From the NCBI GenBank assembly GCA_035650215.1, contig DASRIC010000007.1, forward strand, positions 1-23,824: a stretch of DNA of 23,824 nucleotides, read 5' to 3'. Each line of letters starts with the position of its first letter. Positions within the stretch are counted from its first letter, which is position 1. This DNA is from JACVRW01 sp035650215 (lineage in GTDB: Bacteria > Actinomycetota > Thermoleophilia > Solirubrobacterales > Thermoleophilaceae). Positions 1 through 7,107 of this stretch are shown in pieces. The notes under the pieces are model-generated. The model saw only the letters and a program-made list of their open reading frames with translations, was not told the DNA's origin and ran no database searches. The position numbers were made by a program, and so were the translations under genes.

Positions 1-1
1 T

Positions 2-1252
2 ATGCCGACTGCAATCGACCTATTCGACAAGGCGCGAAGCCACGAGCGCCTGGAACAGCTCCAGGCTGCGCGCGAGCACGGCCTGATGCCGTACTTCCGG
101 GTCCTCGAGGGCCCGGCCGGCCCGGTCGTGGAGATGGAGGGCCGGCAGCGGATCATGCTCGGCTCGAACAACTACCTCGGGCTCACCGGCGACGAGCGCG
201 TGAAGCAGGCGGCCCGCGATGCGCTCGAGCGCTACGGCACCGGGCTCACCGGCTCGCGCTTCCTGAACGGCACGCTCGACCTCCACCTCGTGCTCGAGCG
301 CGAGCTGGCCGAGTGGATGGGCACCGAGGACGCCCTCGTCTACACCACCGGCTACCTGGCCAACACGGGCGCGATCGGCACGCTGCTCGAGCCCGGTGAC
401 ACCGTGATCTGCGACTCCGGCGACCACGCTTCGATCCTCGACGCGGTCTCGCTCTCGCGTGCGCGGATTCGCCCCTTCCGGCACAACCGCCTCGACAAGC
501 TCGAAACGATGCTCGGGCGCGCCGAGGCCGACGGCGGCGGCGTGCTCGTGGTGGTGGACGGCGTGTTCTCAATGGAGGGCGACCTCGCGCCGATCCCGGA
601 CGTGGTGGCGCTCTGCCGCGAGCACGGGGCGCGCCTGATGGTCGACGAGGCGCACGGCGTGGGCGTGCTCGGCGAGCGCGGCGCGGGGGCGTGTGAGCTG
701 TTCGGCTGCGAGGACGAGGTCGACCTGCGTATGGGCACCTTCTCGAAGTCGCTCGCCTCCTGCGGCGGCTTCATCGCCGGCCCCCACGAGGTGATCGACT
801 TCCTGCGCGTGCAGTCGCGCTCGTTCATGTTCACCGCGGCGGCCGTGCCGGCGGCCGTGGGCGCCGCGCTCGGCGCGCTGCGAATCATCCGCTCGGGAGA
901 GGGTCCCGAGCTGATGGCCAAGGTGCTCGAGAACGCGCGCTACCTGCACGACGGCCTGGCCGATCTCGGCTATCACGTGATGGACCCCCAGGCGCTGCCG
1001 GACGGCGGCGAGGTGATCACGCCGATCGTGCCGGTGCTGATCGGCGACGACTGGAAGGCCGTGCTCACCTGGAAGGCGCTCTACGACGCGGGCGTGTTCG
1101 TGAACGTGGCGCTCTACCCGGCGGTGCAGCGCGGCGGAGCGCTGCTGCGCACGAGCCTGATGGCCACCCACGAGCGCGATCACCTCGACCGCGCGCTCGA
1201 GACGTTCGACCGCGTCCGCGACGAGGTCGAGCGGGCGGTGCCGCCCACCTGA
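2..1252 (+). CDS. PLP-dependent aminoacyl-CoA acyltransferase (BioF/KBL/serine palmitoyltransferase family)
   Basis: Alpha-oxoamine synthase of PLP fold type I, 416 residues, the usual family length. Such enzymes condense an amino acid with an acyl thioester and release CO2; members include BioF (biotin), KBL (threonine breakdown), serine palmitoyltransferase and CqsA. Visible family residues are the substrate loop LGSNNYLGL (about 53-61), the PLP-stacking His142 in SGDHAS, the Asp215/His218 pair in DEAHGVG and the Schiff-base Lys249 in GTFSKSLAS. The ATG lies two bases from the window edge, so no ribosome binding site can be seen and an upstream start is possible. No other biotin gene is in view, so biotin synthesis is not supported; a sphingolipid-like or signalling role is equally open. 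Family confidence is high, substrate unknown. It converges on the eamA gene with a 6-bp gap. Confidence 0.9.
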   Translation: MPTAIDLFDKARSHERLEQLQAAREHGLMPYFRVLEGPAGPVVEMEGRQRIMLGSNNYLGLTGDERVKQAARDALERYGTGLTGSRFLNGTLDLHLVLERELAEWMGTEDALVYTTGYLANTGAIGTLLEPGDTVICDSGDHASILDAVSLSRARIRPFRHNRLDKLETMLGRAEADGGGVLVVVDGVFSMEGDLAPIPDVVALCREHGARLMVDEAHGVGVLGERGAGACELFGCEDEVDLRMGTFSKSLASCGGFIAGPHEVIDFLRVQSRSFMFTAAAVPAAVGAALGALRIIRSGEGPELMAKVLENARYLHDGLADLGYHVMDPQALPDGGEVITPIVPVLIGDDWKAVLTWKALYDAGVFVNVALYPAVQRGGALLRTSLMATHERDHLDRALETFDRVRDEVERAVPPT

Positions 1253-1258
1253 GAGCGG

Positions 1259-2206
1259 CTACCCGCGCAGCTCCTGCGGCCGTGTGACCTGGCCGCGGGC
1301 GTCGCGCCCGCGACGACCGCGGGCGCGCGTGACGATCGCCGCCAACCCCGGGGGCACGCGGCCGTCGGTGGAGAGCCAGGAGCCGGCGAGGATCAAGAGC
1401 AGCCCGGCCACCGCGCCCGCGGTCACGTGCTCGCCCAGGATCGCCACGCCGAGCGCGAGAGCGACGATCGGGTTCACGTAGGTGATCACCGTGGCGCGAC
1501 TCGGCCCGATCTCCGTGATCAGGCGGAAGAAGAGCAGGAAGGCGAGCGCCGAGCAGATCAGCCCGAGCACGGCCAGCGAGGCGAGCGCCTCGCCGGAGGG
1601 GGTCTCCGTGGGCATGTCGGCCACGCCGAACGGGAGCAGGAAGAGCGTGGCGAGGCTCACCGCGGCCGCGATCGGGCCGAGCGGATCGGCGTCGCGGAAG
1701 TAGCGCTTGACCAGCATCGGGCCGATCGCGTAGCCGAACGCGGCCACCAGGACGGCGAGCGCGCCCAGGAGCTCGCCGGACTTGCCGCCGATGTCGATAC
1801 CCACGAGCGCCACCACGCCGACCAGCCCCACGAGCAGGCCCACGAAGCGTGCGGGCGTCGGCCGCTCCGAGTGGTCGAAGCGGAGCGCCAGCAGCGCCAC
1901 GAACATCGGCACGGTGGCGATCAGGATCGCCGTGAGCGAGGACGAGATGCGCACCTCGCCGAAGCCGATGAGCGGCCAGGGAATGGCCATCTCCACTATC
2001 GCGAAGACCACCAGCGGCCAGAGCCGCAGGCCGCGGAACGCGCCGAGCTTGATGGCCACCGGCAGCAGCACGGCCGCGGCAAGCGCGAGCCGCGACCAGG
2101 CCACGAAGCCCGGCGACATCTCGTCGACCGCGATCTTGATGAACAGGTACGGCATGCCCCAGACCACGGAGACCGCGGCGAACAGCGTCCAGCCGCGCGG
2201 GCTCAC
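1259..2206 (-). CDS. EamA/DMT-family transporter
   Basis: Inner-membrane protein of 315 residues with about ten hydrophobic segments in two EamA repeats, the standard layout of the drug/metabolite transporter superfamily (RhaT/YdcZ/RarD type). These proteins often export amino acids or small metabolites. The start is GTG at 2206, whose bases overlap the azlD stop by 4 bp (GTGA), so translation is probably coupled. The N-terminal sequence, beginning SPRGWTLFAAVSVVWGMPYLF, is typical of the family. The Arg-rich tail after about residue 290 is likely cytoplasmic. Sitting in an operon with the azlCD exporter, it is likely another amino-acid or amino-acid-analogue exporter, but the sequence does not give the substrate. 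Confidence 0.88.
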   Translation of the reverse strand: MSPRGWTLFAAVSVVWGMPYLFIKIAVDEMSPGFVAWSRLALAAAVLLPVAIKLGAFRGLRLWPLVVFAIVEMAIPWPLIGFGEVRISSSLTAILIATVPMFVALLALRFDHSERPTPARFVGLLVGLVGVVALVGIDIGGKSGELLGALAVLVAAFGYAIGPMLVKRYFRDADPLGPIAAAVSLATLFLLPFGVADMPTETPSGEALASLAVLGLICSALAFLLFFRLITEIGPSRATVITYVNPIVALALGVAILGEHVTAGAVAGLLLILAGSWLSTDGRVPPGLAAIVTRARGRRGRDARGQVTRPQELRG

Positions 2207-2511
2207 GAGACCGCCCTCAGGAACGCGGCCGTGAGAGCGGCGGCCAGGATCACGACCAGGATCGGGGCGCGCAGCAGGAGCGCCACGGCCGCGGCCACCA
2301 GGCCGGCGCCGCGTTCGTCGAGCACCAGCTGCTCGTCCGAGGCGAAGGCCTGGCTCGCCACGAGCGCGGCGAGCAGGGCGGGACCGACCAGCTCGACCAC
2401 GCGACCCGCGCGAATGGGCAGCTCGCGGTCGCCGGCCAGCACCGGCCCGGCCGCCTTGATGGCGATCGTGGCGGCGCCGATCACGAGCACGGCGATCCAG
2501 GCGGTGGTCAT
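2203..2511 (-). CDS. azlD: AzlD-family small subunit of a branched-chain amino-acid exporter
   Basis: 102-residue membrane protein with about four hydrophobic segments, the normal AzlD size. AzlD pairs with AzlC (LIV-E family; BrnE/BrnF in Corynebacterium) to export branched-chain amino acids and, in some bacteria, other amino acids such as histidine or methionine. The start is ATG at 2511, overlapping the azlC stop by 4 bp (ATGA). The protein begins MTTAWIAVLVIGAATIAIKA, with the conserved early Lys-Ala-Gly-Pro segment. A longer open frame upstream in the same phase is non-coding read-through within azlC. The operon is azlC-azlD-eamA. Confidence 0.9.
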   Translation of the reverse strand: MTTAWIAVLVIGAATIAIKAAGPVLAGDRELPIRAGRVVELVGPALLAALVASQAFASDEQLVLDERGAGLVAAAVALLLRAPILVVILAAALTAAFLRAVS

Positions 2512-3257
2512 GCCGCCTCCCGGCCGCGCAGCGGACGCCGCGGCGCGAGGCCCGCGAGCGTGGCGAGGGTGGCGGCGATCACCGGCACGCCCGCGGGGCT
2601 GATCGGGGTCAGGATGAGCGCGAGCCCGGCGCCGCCGAGCGCGGCAGCCAGGGCGTTGCGGGTGCGAATCAGCGGAACCATGAGAGCGAGGAACAGCGCC
2701 GGGAACGCGGCATCGAGACCAAGGGTCGCAGGATCGCCGAGGCTGCCCCCCGCGACCACTCCCACAGCCGTGCCGCCGACCCAGCCCACGTACAGCACGA
2801 GGCCGGCACCGACCAGCCGGCGGCGGTCGAAGCGACCGTTCTCCTGGGCGAACGCCCAGCTCTCGTCGACCAGCAGCTGCGACTCGAGCAGCCGGCGCAG
2901 CCGCCCGCCGGTGAACGCCCGCGCGGCCGCCAGCCCCATCGGGGCGTAGCGCGCGTTGAGCAGCACCGCCGCGACCACGGCGGCGATCGCCGTGCCGCCC
3001 GCCGCGAGCACTGACACCGCGGCGAACTGGGCCGAGCCCGCGAACGTGGTCGCGCTCATCGCGACCGTAGCCGCCGGGTCGAAGCCGGCCGAGCGCGCGA
3101 GCACGCCGAAGGAGGCGGCGAACAGGGTCACCGCCGGGGCCAGCGGCAGCATCGCCCGGGCGCCCGCGCGGTACGAGGCCCGCGCCGCGGCGCGGCGGTC
3201 GGTTCGGGCGCCCGAGGCGGGGCCTGGCTGGTGCCGGTGTCGGTCGCGGTCGCTCAT
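2508..3257 (-). CDS. azlC: AzlC-family large subunit of a branched-chain amino-acid exporter
   Basis: 249-residue integral membrane protein of the AzlC (BrnF) family. Typical segments are the RAMLPLAPAVTLFAASFGVLA region, the AGSAQFAAV motif and the LLVDESWA segment. It forms the exporter with AzlD, encoded next with a 4-bp overlap. I chose ATG 3257, which gives a short basic hydrophilic N-terminus. An alternative GTG at 3305 has a good AGGAG Shine-Dalgarno (minus strand, 3318-3314, spacing 8) and would add 16 residues. The codons in that extra stretch use T in the third position in 4 of 16 cases, unlike the rest of the gene, which suggests it is regulatory rather than coding. It diverges from an Lrp-type regulator, as expected for an azl operon. 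Confidence 0.88.
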   Translation of the reverse strand: MSDRDRHRHQPGPASGARTDRRAAARASYRAGARAMLPLAPAVTLFAASFGVLARSAGFDPAATVAMSATTFAGSAQFAAVSVLAAGGTAIAAVVAAVLLNARYAPMGLAAARAFTGGRLRRLLESQLLVDESWAFAQENGRFDRRRLVGAGLVLYVGWVGGTAVGVVAGGSLGDPATLGLDAAFPALFLALMVPLIRTRNALAAALGGAGLALILTPISPAGVPVIAATLATLAGLAPRRPLRGREAA

Positions 3258-3325
3258 CGACGAACCGAGCACGGTATTCGCGGTATGGAGAAAGACGGCC
3301 CTCACCGGATAATCTCCTGAGATCG
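3258..3325. promoter_or_regulatory. Divergent azlC / lrp control region
   Basis: This 68-bp region separates the azlC start (minus) from the regulator start (plus). It contains a GATAAT box at 3308-3313, which as a plus-strand -10 would start transcription about 6 bases before the regulator's ATG, giving a nearly leaderless message. It also contains a direct repeat CGGTAT (3272-3277 and 3281-3286), a possible binding half-site for the regulator. No convincing -35 box is visible. These assignments are inferred from position and short motifs only. Confidence 0.35.
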
Positions 3326-3793
3326 ATGGCTTCCGTTGAACTTGATTCGGTTGACAAGGCGCTCATCCGCGAGCTTCAGAACGATGCGCGGCAGACGAAC
3401 AAGGCGCTGGCCGAGAAGGTCGGCGTGGCACCGTCCACGTGCCTCGAGCGGGTGCGCGACCTGCGCACGCGGGGCGTGATCCAGGCCTTCCGGGCCGAGG
3501 TGGACCCGGTCGCGGTCGGCCGGCCGATGGAGGCGATCCTCTCGCTCCAACAGCGCGCCTCTCAGCGCGGGCACATCGAGTCGATCCTCGATCACGCCGC
3601 GTCGTTGCCCGAGACGGTCCGGGTGATGGCGCTCACCGGCACCACCGACTTCATCGTGCACGTGGCCGTGCGCGACATGCAGCATCTCCGCGACCTGGTC
3701 TGGGGCCTGACCGAGCGGCCCGAGGTCGCCCGGATCCAGAGCTCGCTCGTGTTCGCGCGCATCGAGGGATCGGGACTCACGCCGCTCGATTGA
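3326..3793 (+). CDS. Lrp/AsnC-family transcriptional regulator (AzlB-like by context)
   Basis: 155 residues, a full-length Lrp/AsnC protein. Residues about 5-60 form the AsnC-type winged helix-turn-helix (LDSVDKALIRELQNDARQTN, then ALAEKVGVAPSTC). Residues about 65-145 form the RAM ligand-binding and oligomerisation domain, including the typical GTTDFIVHVAV strand. Such proteins are octamers or dimers that sense amino acids. It is divergent from azlCD. In Bacillus subtilis the Lrp-type protein AzlB controls azlCD, and in Corynebacterium Lrp controls brnFE, so regulation of the adjacent exporter by leucine-like amino acids is a reasonable inference. Its 3' end overlaps the convergent small gene by 17 bp. 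Confidence 0.92.
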   Translation: MASVELDSVDKALIRELQNDARQTNKALAEKVGVAPSTCLERVRDLRTRGVIQAFRAEVDPVAVGRPMEAILSLQQRASQRGHIESILDHAASLPETVRVMALTGTTDFIVHVAVRDMQHLRDLVWGLTERPEVARIQSSLVFARIEGSGLTPLD

Positions 3794-4025
3794 CCTCGCC
3801 CTCCTGCTCGGCGGCGAGCCGCAGCAGGGTCACGATCTCGGCGGTGGGATGGAAGGGGTCGGCCACCGTCTCGCCGTTCACGCCGATCGCCGCGCGCAGC
3901 TCTCCGTCCACGCGCGCGAGCAGCGCCGGCGCCGCCGGCACATGGCCGCTGTCGAGCCCGGCGAGCCGCTCGAGCTCTGCGCGGTCCGCGCTCGTCGCAT
4001 GGGTGATCGTGATCGGCTCGGTCAT
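3777..4025 (-). CDS. Small protein resembling the N-terminal half of a GNAT acetyltransferase
   Basis: 82 residues starting at ATG 4025, which has a good GAGGAG Shine-Dalgarno seven bases upstream; this is why I rejected the longer frame starting at 4073. The protein begins MTEPITITHATSADRAELER, like the first strand and helix of GNAT enzymes (IRxATxxD), and then has ALLARVDGELRAAIGVNG, like GNAT strands 2-3. It ends before the acetyl-CoA binding loop, so it cannot be a normal acetyltransferase. Short proteins of this type with a conserved DPFxPTAE segment are, from memory, common in actinobacteria and have no known function. It could be a stand-alone small protein or a decayed enzyme; the good start signal favours the former. 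Confidence 0.65.
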   Translation of the reverse strand: MTEPITITHATSADRAELERLAGLDSGHVPAAPALLARVDGELRAAIGVNGETVADPFHPTAEIVTLLRLAAEQEGEVNRAA

Positions 4026-4109
4026 GTTGGTCTCCTCGGTAACCGTCAAAACGAGTATGCCGGATACTAACACCTTCTAAACGTTTTTGGTGGTTACGTT
4101 CGTGCTAGT
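4026..4109. promoter_or_regulatory. AT-rich divergent promoter region
   Basis: 84-bp gap between the divergent small GNAT-like gene and the CGNR regulator. Bases 4065-4108 are clearly more AT-rich than the surroundings. On the minus strand, TTTAGA (4080-4075) followed 17 bases later by ATACTC is a candidate promoter for the small gene. On the plus strand, TGCTAGTGT (4103-4111) resembles an extended -10, but it overlaps the assigned GTG start at 4110, so if it is real the CGNR protein may start at the next GTG (4119) from a near-leaderless message. Motif calls are by eye. Confidence 0.3.
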
Positions 4110-4691
4110 GTGGATGCCGTGCCTCCCGGTGAGAGCACACCCGAGAAGAGCGCACCCGAGCCGCTTCGCCACGTGCAGCGGTTCGTGAACTCGATCGACG
4201 TCGAGACCGGCGAGGACGAGCTGGAGAGCCCGGCCGCGCTGGGGCGCTGGCTCGCGGAGCGCGACCTGCTCGCGCCGAAGGCTCGCGTGAGCGCCGCCGA
4301 CCTGCGTCGCGCCGTCGACGTGCGCGAGGGTCTGCGCGCGCTGATGCTTCAAAACAACGGGCTCGAGCTCGACGCCGGCAAGGTGGAGCGGCTCGACGCC
4401 GCGGCCGCCCGCGCCGGGGTCCGCGTGCGCTTCCGCGCCGGCGAGGAGCCTCGGCTCGAGCCCGGCTCCGGTGGCGTCGACGGAGCCCTCGCCCGCCTGC
4501 TCGCGATCGCCGCCGCGGCGGTGGAGAACGGCACCTGGCGACGGCTAAAGGCGTGCCCGCGCGAGAGGTGCGAGTGGGCCTTCTACGACCACTCGAAGAA
4601 CCGCTCTGCGCGCTGGTGCCGGATGGAGGAGTGCGGCAACCTCGAGAAGGCGCGCGCCTTCCGCGAACGGCGGCGGGCGAGGACGTCGTGA
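4110..4691 (+). CDS. CGNR zinc-finger / ABATE-domain putative regulator
   Basis: 193 residues. The N-terminal part (about 20-140) matches the ABATE stress-response domain type, opening with a conserved FVNSID segment. The C-terminus is a CGNR zinc finger with Cys149, Cys154, Cys170 and Cys175 as likely Zn ligands, around FYDHSKNRSARWC. Such proteins are regarded as DNA-binding transcriptional regulators of actinobacteria. The hallmark CGNR reads CGNL here, so the arginine is missing while all four cysteines remain. The start is GTG 4110; GTG 4119 is an alternative. Its stop overlaps the next gene's GTG by 4 bp, so the two are translated together, and the regulator may sense or control something related to that hydrolase-like protein. 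Confidence 0.88.
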   Translation: MDAVPPGESTPEKSAPEPLRHVQRFVNSIDVETGEDELESPAALGRWLAERDLLAPKARVSAADLRRAVDVREGLRALMLQNNGLELDAGKVERLDAAAARAGVRVRFRAGEEPRLEPGSGGVDGALARLLAIAAAAVENGTWRRLKACPRERCEWAFYDHSKNRSARWCRMEECGNLEKARAFRERRRARTS

Positions 4692-5365
4692 TCGAGCGGC
4701 TCACCGGAGGGATCTGGCGCTGGACGAGCCCCCACCCCGAGTGGCGCCCGAAGAACGAGTGGGTGCGCGACTGTGCCTGCTTCGCGCTCGCCGCGGACGC
4801 CGACCTCGTGCTCGTCGATCCCCAGGCCCCGCCGGACGATCCGGACCCGCTCTTCGCCGAGCTCGACGCGCTCGTCGAGCGCGACGCGCCCGAGCGCCTC
4901 GCCGTGCTCACCACGATTCACTACCACGTGCGGAGCGCGGCGGCAGTGGCCCGCCGGTACGGCTCACGCCTGCCGGTAAGCGTGCACGGCCACGCGAGCG
5001 TCGGCGGGCAGCTCGGCGACGACGTGCCCTTCGAGCCGATCGAGCCGGGGGCGGAGCTGCCCGGAGGCGCGGTGGCGCAGGCGATCGGCAAGCCGCGCCG
5101 CCGCGAGATGCCGCTCTGGTTCCCGTCCGAGCGGGCGCTCGCCTTCGGCGACGCCGTGGTGGGGGTCGAGGACCGCCTGCGGGTGTGGGACACGCTCGGT
5201 GACAAGAGCCCCGACTGGTATCGGGAGCGCTTCGTCCCCACCCTCGAGCCCCTCGTCGAGCTCGACCCGGAGCACGTGCTCGTCACGCATGGACCGCCGG
5301 CGATCGGGGACGGGCGGGAGCGGCTCGCGGAGGCGTTGGCCGAGCCGCCCTGGTGGCACACCTGA
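4688..5365 (+). CDS. Metallo-beta-lactamase-fold-like protein with a degenerate metal site
   Basis: 225 residues from GTG 4688, which overlaps the CGNR stop (GTGA). The same frame is open further upstream, to 4553, but that part lies inside the CGNR gene. The pattern suggests an MBL-fold hydrolase: an N-terminal strand region ending LVLVDPQAP, then TIHYHVRSA (about 77-85) where the HxHxDH motif belongs, VHGHAS, the AFGDAVVG segment (position of the metal-bridging Asp) and a late VLVTHGPP (position of the final His). The central motif reads HYHVRS, so the Asp-His of HxHxDH is absent. It may bind one metal, use another chemistry, or be a non-catalytic sensor. Substrate unknown. Confidence 0.7.
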   Translation: MIERLTGGIWRWTSPHPEWRPKNEWVRDCACFALAADADLVLVDPQAPPDDPDPLFAELDALVERDAPERLAVLTTIHYHVRSAAAVARRYGSRLPVSVHGHASVGGQLGDDVPFEPIEPGAELPGGAVAQAIGKPRRREMPLWFPSERALAFGDAVVGVEDRLRVWDTLGDKSPDWYRERFVPTLEPLVELDPEHVLVTHGPPAIGDGRERLAEALAEPPWWHT

Positions 5366-5385
5366 GGGCGGTGAGCGTGTGCCCT
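5365..5385. terminator. Weak inverted repeat between convergent genes
   Basis: AGGGC (5365-5369) and GCCCT (5381-5385) form a 5-bp stem with an 11-base loop in the 18-bp gap between the convergent MBL-like gene and pyk. There is no T tract on either strand, so any termination would be weak or factor-dependent. Confidence 0.2.
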
Positions 5386-6796
5386 ACTCCACCGTGTGAA
5401 CCTTGAACAGGTTCGTTCCGCCCGCGCTGCCCGCCGGCAAGCCGGCCGTGATGCCGATCTTGTCGCCGGCTTTCGCGAGGCCGGCCTTCACCGCGGCGTC
5501 GGCGCAGCGTTCGAGTAGCGCGAGCGTGTCGAGTGGCTCCTCGTTGTGCTGGGCGAGCACGCCCCAGAGCAGCTGGCAGCGGCGCACCACGGGCTGGTTC
5601 GGCGACAGCGCCAGCACCGGCGCGCGCGGCCGGTAGGCCGAGATCAGGGCGGCGGTGTGGCCCGTATTGGTCGGCGAGACGATGCAGGTCAGGCCGAGCT
5701 GGTACACCGCGCCCACGGCCCCGAACGCGATCGCGTGGTACTGGTTGTTGGCCTGCGGGCCGCGCTCCGCGAGCCAGCGCCCATAGGGCAGCTCGCGCTC
5801 GGTGGTCTCGGCTATCGAGGCCATCATCTCCACGGCGAGCACCGGGTAGCGGCCCACGGCCGTCTCCTGGGAGAGCATCACGGCGTCGGTGCCGTCGAAG
5901 ATCGCGTTGGCCACGTCGGTGACCTCGGCGCGCGTGGGGCGGGTGGAGTGGACCATCGACTCGAGCATCTGGGTGGCCGTGATGGTGACCTTGGCGCGCC
6001 GGCCGGCGAGGGCGAGCAGGCGCTTCTGGACGAGCGGCACCTCCTCGATCGGCAGCTCGATGCCGAGGTCGCCGCGGGCGATCATGATGCCGTCCGCGGC
6101 GTCGATGATCTCCTCGCCGTTGCTGGCCGCCTGCGGCTTCTCGATCTTCGCTATCAGTGGCACGTCCGCGCCGCGCTCGTGCAGGTGCGCGCGCACCGGG
6201 TCGAGGTCCTCGCGCCGGCGCACGAACGAGAGCGCGAAGAAGTCGAGCCCCATCTCGAGCCCGGCGTCGATGAGCGAGATGTCCTCGTCGCTGACGGCGG
6301 GCAGCGAGACCGTGACGTTCGGCAGGTTGAGGCCCTGCCGCGATGCCACGCTGCCGGGCACCTCGACGAGCGTGACCACCTGGTTGTCCACGACCTCCTT
6401 CACCCGCAGGCGCACCGCGCCGTCGGCGAGGTAGCACACGTCGCCGGGGTCGACCAACTCGGAGAAGCCCTGCCAGGCAACCGGCAGGCGCTCGGCCGTG
6501 CCCTCGATCTCCTCCCCGGTGAGCACCACCTGCGCGTCCCGGATCAGCTCGGCCACCCCGCCCCTCACCGGGCCGATGCGGAGCTTGGGCCCGGGAAGAT
6601 CGCCGAGCACCGCCACCTCGCGCCCCACCGCCTCGCTCGCGGCACGGACCGTCTCGACCATCTCGGCGTGCTGCTCGGGGGTGCCGTGGGCGAAGTTCAA
6701 GCGCGCCACGTCCACGCCGGCGGCGATCATCCTCTCGAGTACCTCGCGCTCCTGGCAGGCCGGCCCGATGGTCGCAACGATCTTGGTGGAACGCAT
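5384..6796 (-). CDS. pyk: Pyruvate kinase
   Basis: 470 residues, normal bacterial length. It converts phosphoenolpyruvate and ADP to pyruvate and ATP, the last step of glycolysis, in the cytosol. From ATG 6796 it begins MRSTKIVATIGPAC; an open frame continues upstream to 6865 but only this start matches the family. Landmarks are the substrate loop RLNFAHG (32-38), B domain about 70-165, catalytic Lys217 with Mg ligand Glu219 in AKIEKPQA, Asp243 in ARGDLGIE, Thr275 in TATQML, and the regulatory C-terminal domain from about 345. Two substitutions stand out: FAHG for the usual FSHG, and SQETAVG (309-315) for the usual SGETAVG. It stands alone, convergent with the MBL-like gene and divergent from mihF. 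Confidence 0.97.
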   Translation of the reverse strand: MRSTKIVATIGPACQEREVLERMIAAGVDVARLNFAHGTPEQHAEMVETVRAASEAVGREVAVLGDLPGPKLRIGPVRGGVAELIRDAQVVLTGEEIEGTAERLPVAWQGFSELVDPGDVCYLADGAVRLRVKEVVDNQVVTLVEVPGSVASRQGLNLPNVTVSLPAVSDEDISLIDAGLEMGLDFFALSFVRRREDLDPVRAHLHERGADVPLIAKIEKPQAASNGEEIIDAADGIMIARGDLGIELPIEEVPLVQKRLLALAGRRAKVTITATQMLESMVHSTRPTRAEVTDVANAIFDGTDAVMLSQETAVGRYPVLAVEMMASIAETTERELPYGRWLAERGPQANNQYHAIAFGAVGAVYQLGLTCIVSPTNTGHTAALISAYRPRAPVLALSPNQPVVRRCQLLWGVLAQHNEEPLDTLALLERCADAAVKAGLAKAGDKIGITAGLPAGSAGGTNLFKVHTVE

Positions 6797-6847
6797 CGAG
6801 ACCCACGATACCCAGGCAGCGGCCGCCGGCCTTTCCCCGCCTCGACC

Positions 6848-6865
6848 TTGTCCAAACGTGCACAA
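6848..6865. promoter_or_regulatory. Candidate operator palindrome upstream of pyk
   Basis: An 18-bp imperfect palindrome: TTGTCC, six-base spacer AAACGT, GCACAA. It lies 52-69 bases upstream of the pyk ATG, where a promoter-proximal regulator would bind. The arms differ at one position (TTGTCC versus TTGTGC). It lies in the locally AT-richer part of the pyk-mihF gap. No regulator is assigned. Confidence 0.3.
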
Positions 6866-6902
6866 ATTCGACCCCCAAGGAAAAGGCCGCTCTTAGCGAG
6901 AG

Positions 6903-7107
6903 TCGGTGCAGTTTCCGGTTGACGCTCCCAGCCGGAGAGGCTTTGATGGTCCCCGGCCGTCGGCGGCCGGGGACAGTGCAAGAGAAGGAGCGCCGGCAGG
7001 TGGGATGGATCCCCGCGCTGCATGGCTTGGGCCTCGTCTCGAGCAGGTTCCCGTCGCTGGATCCTTGGCCGACCGGGGAACTGCATACGGAGAACGCACG
7101 AGGTGCG
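6903..7107 (+). ncRNA. Candidate structured leader RNA upstream of mihF (possible switch)
   Basis: This occupies most of the 321-bp gap between pyk and mihF. A long-range closing helix pairs 6904-6921 with 7070-7089 (about 17 pairs with two single-base bulges, including TGCAG with CTGCA, TTTCC with GGGAA and CGG with CCG). Inside it are CCAGC 6928-6932 with GCTGG 7056-7060, GAGGC 6937-6941 with GCCTC 7031-7035, a perfect 11-bp hairpin with loop TCGG at 6949-6974, and AGCGC 6989-6993 with GCGCT 7015-7019. A near-copy of the 5' strand at 7043-7053 could pair instead with 7076-7084, opening the long helix. A last hairpin (CGCAC-GAG-GTGCG, 7095-7107) abuts the Shine-Dalgarno. I do not recognise a known riboswitch class; 6S-like RNA was considered. 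Pairings were found by hand. Confidence 0.5.

Noticed and set aside
2..1252. Assignment of the first gene as bioF (biotin synthesis)
   Set aside because: The fold matches the whole alpha-oxoamine synthase family, and no other biotin genes are near; the symbol is not justified.
1427..2602. 391-codon plus-strand open frame opposite eamA and azlD
   Set aside because: His/Arg/Glu-rich antisense frame, no known domain, lies opposite two well-supported membrane protein genes.
2203..3366. Long 387-codon minus-strand open frame across azlC
   Set aside because: Only its last 102 codons are azlD. The upstream part is Arg/Gly-rich, overlaps azlC in another phase and matches no family; it is a high-GC shadow frame.
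6890..6960. Resemblance to a SAM-I riboswitch start (CTCTTAGCGAGAG) or to a cobalamin box (AGCCGGAGAGGC)
   Set aside because: Only short fragments fit. The rest of the SAM-I core is missing, and the cobalamin-like box is at the wrong end of the structure.
6949..6974. 11-bp GC-rich hairpin considered as an intrinsic terminator
   Set aside because: No T tract follows on either strand, and it lies inside a larger pairing scheme upstream of mihF; better read as part of the leader structure.
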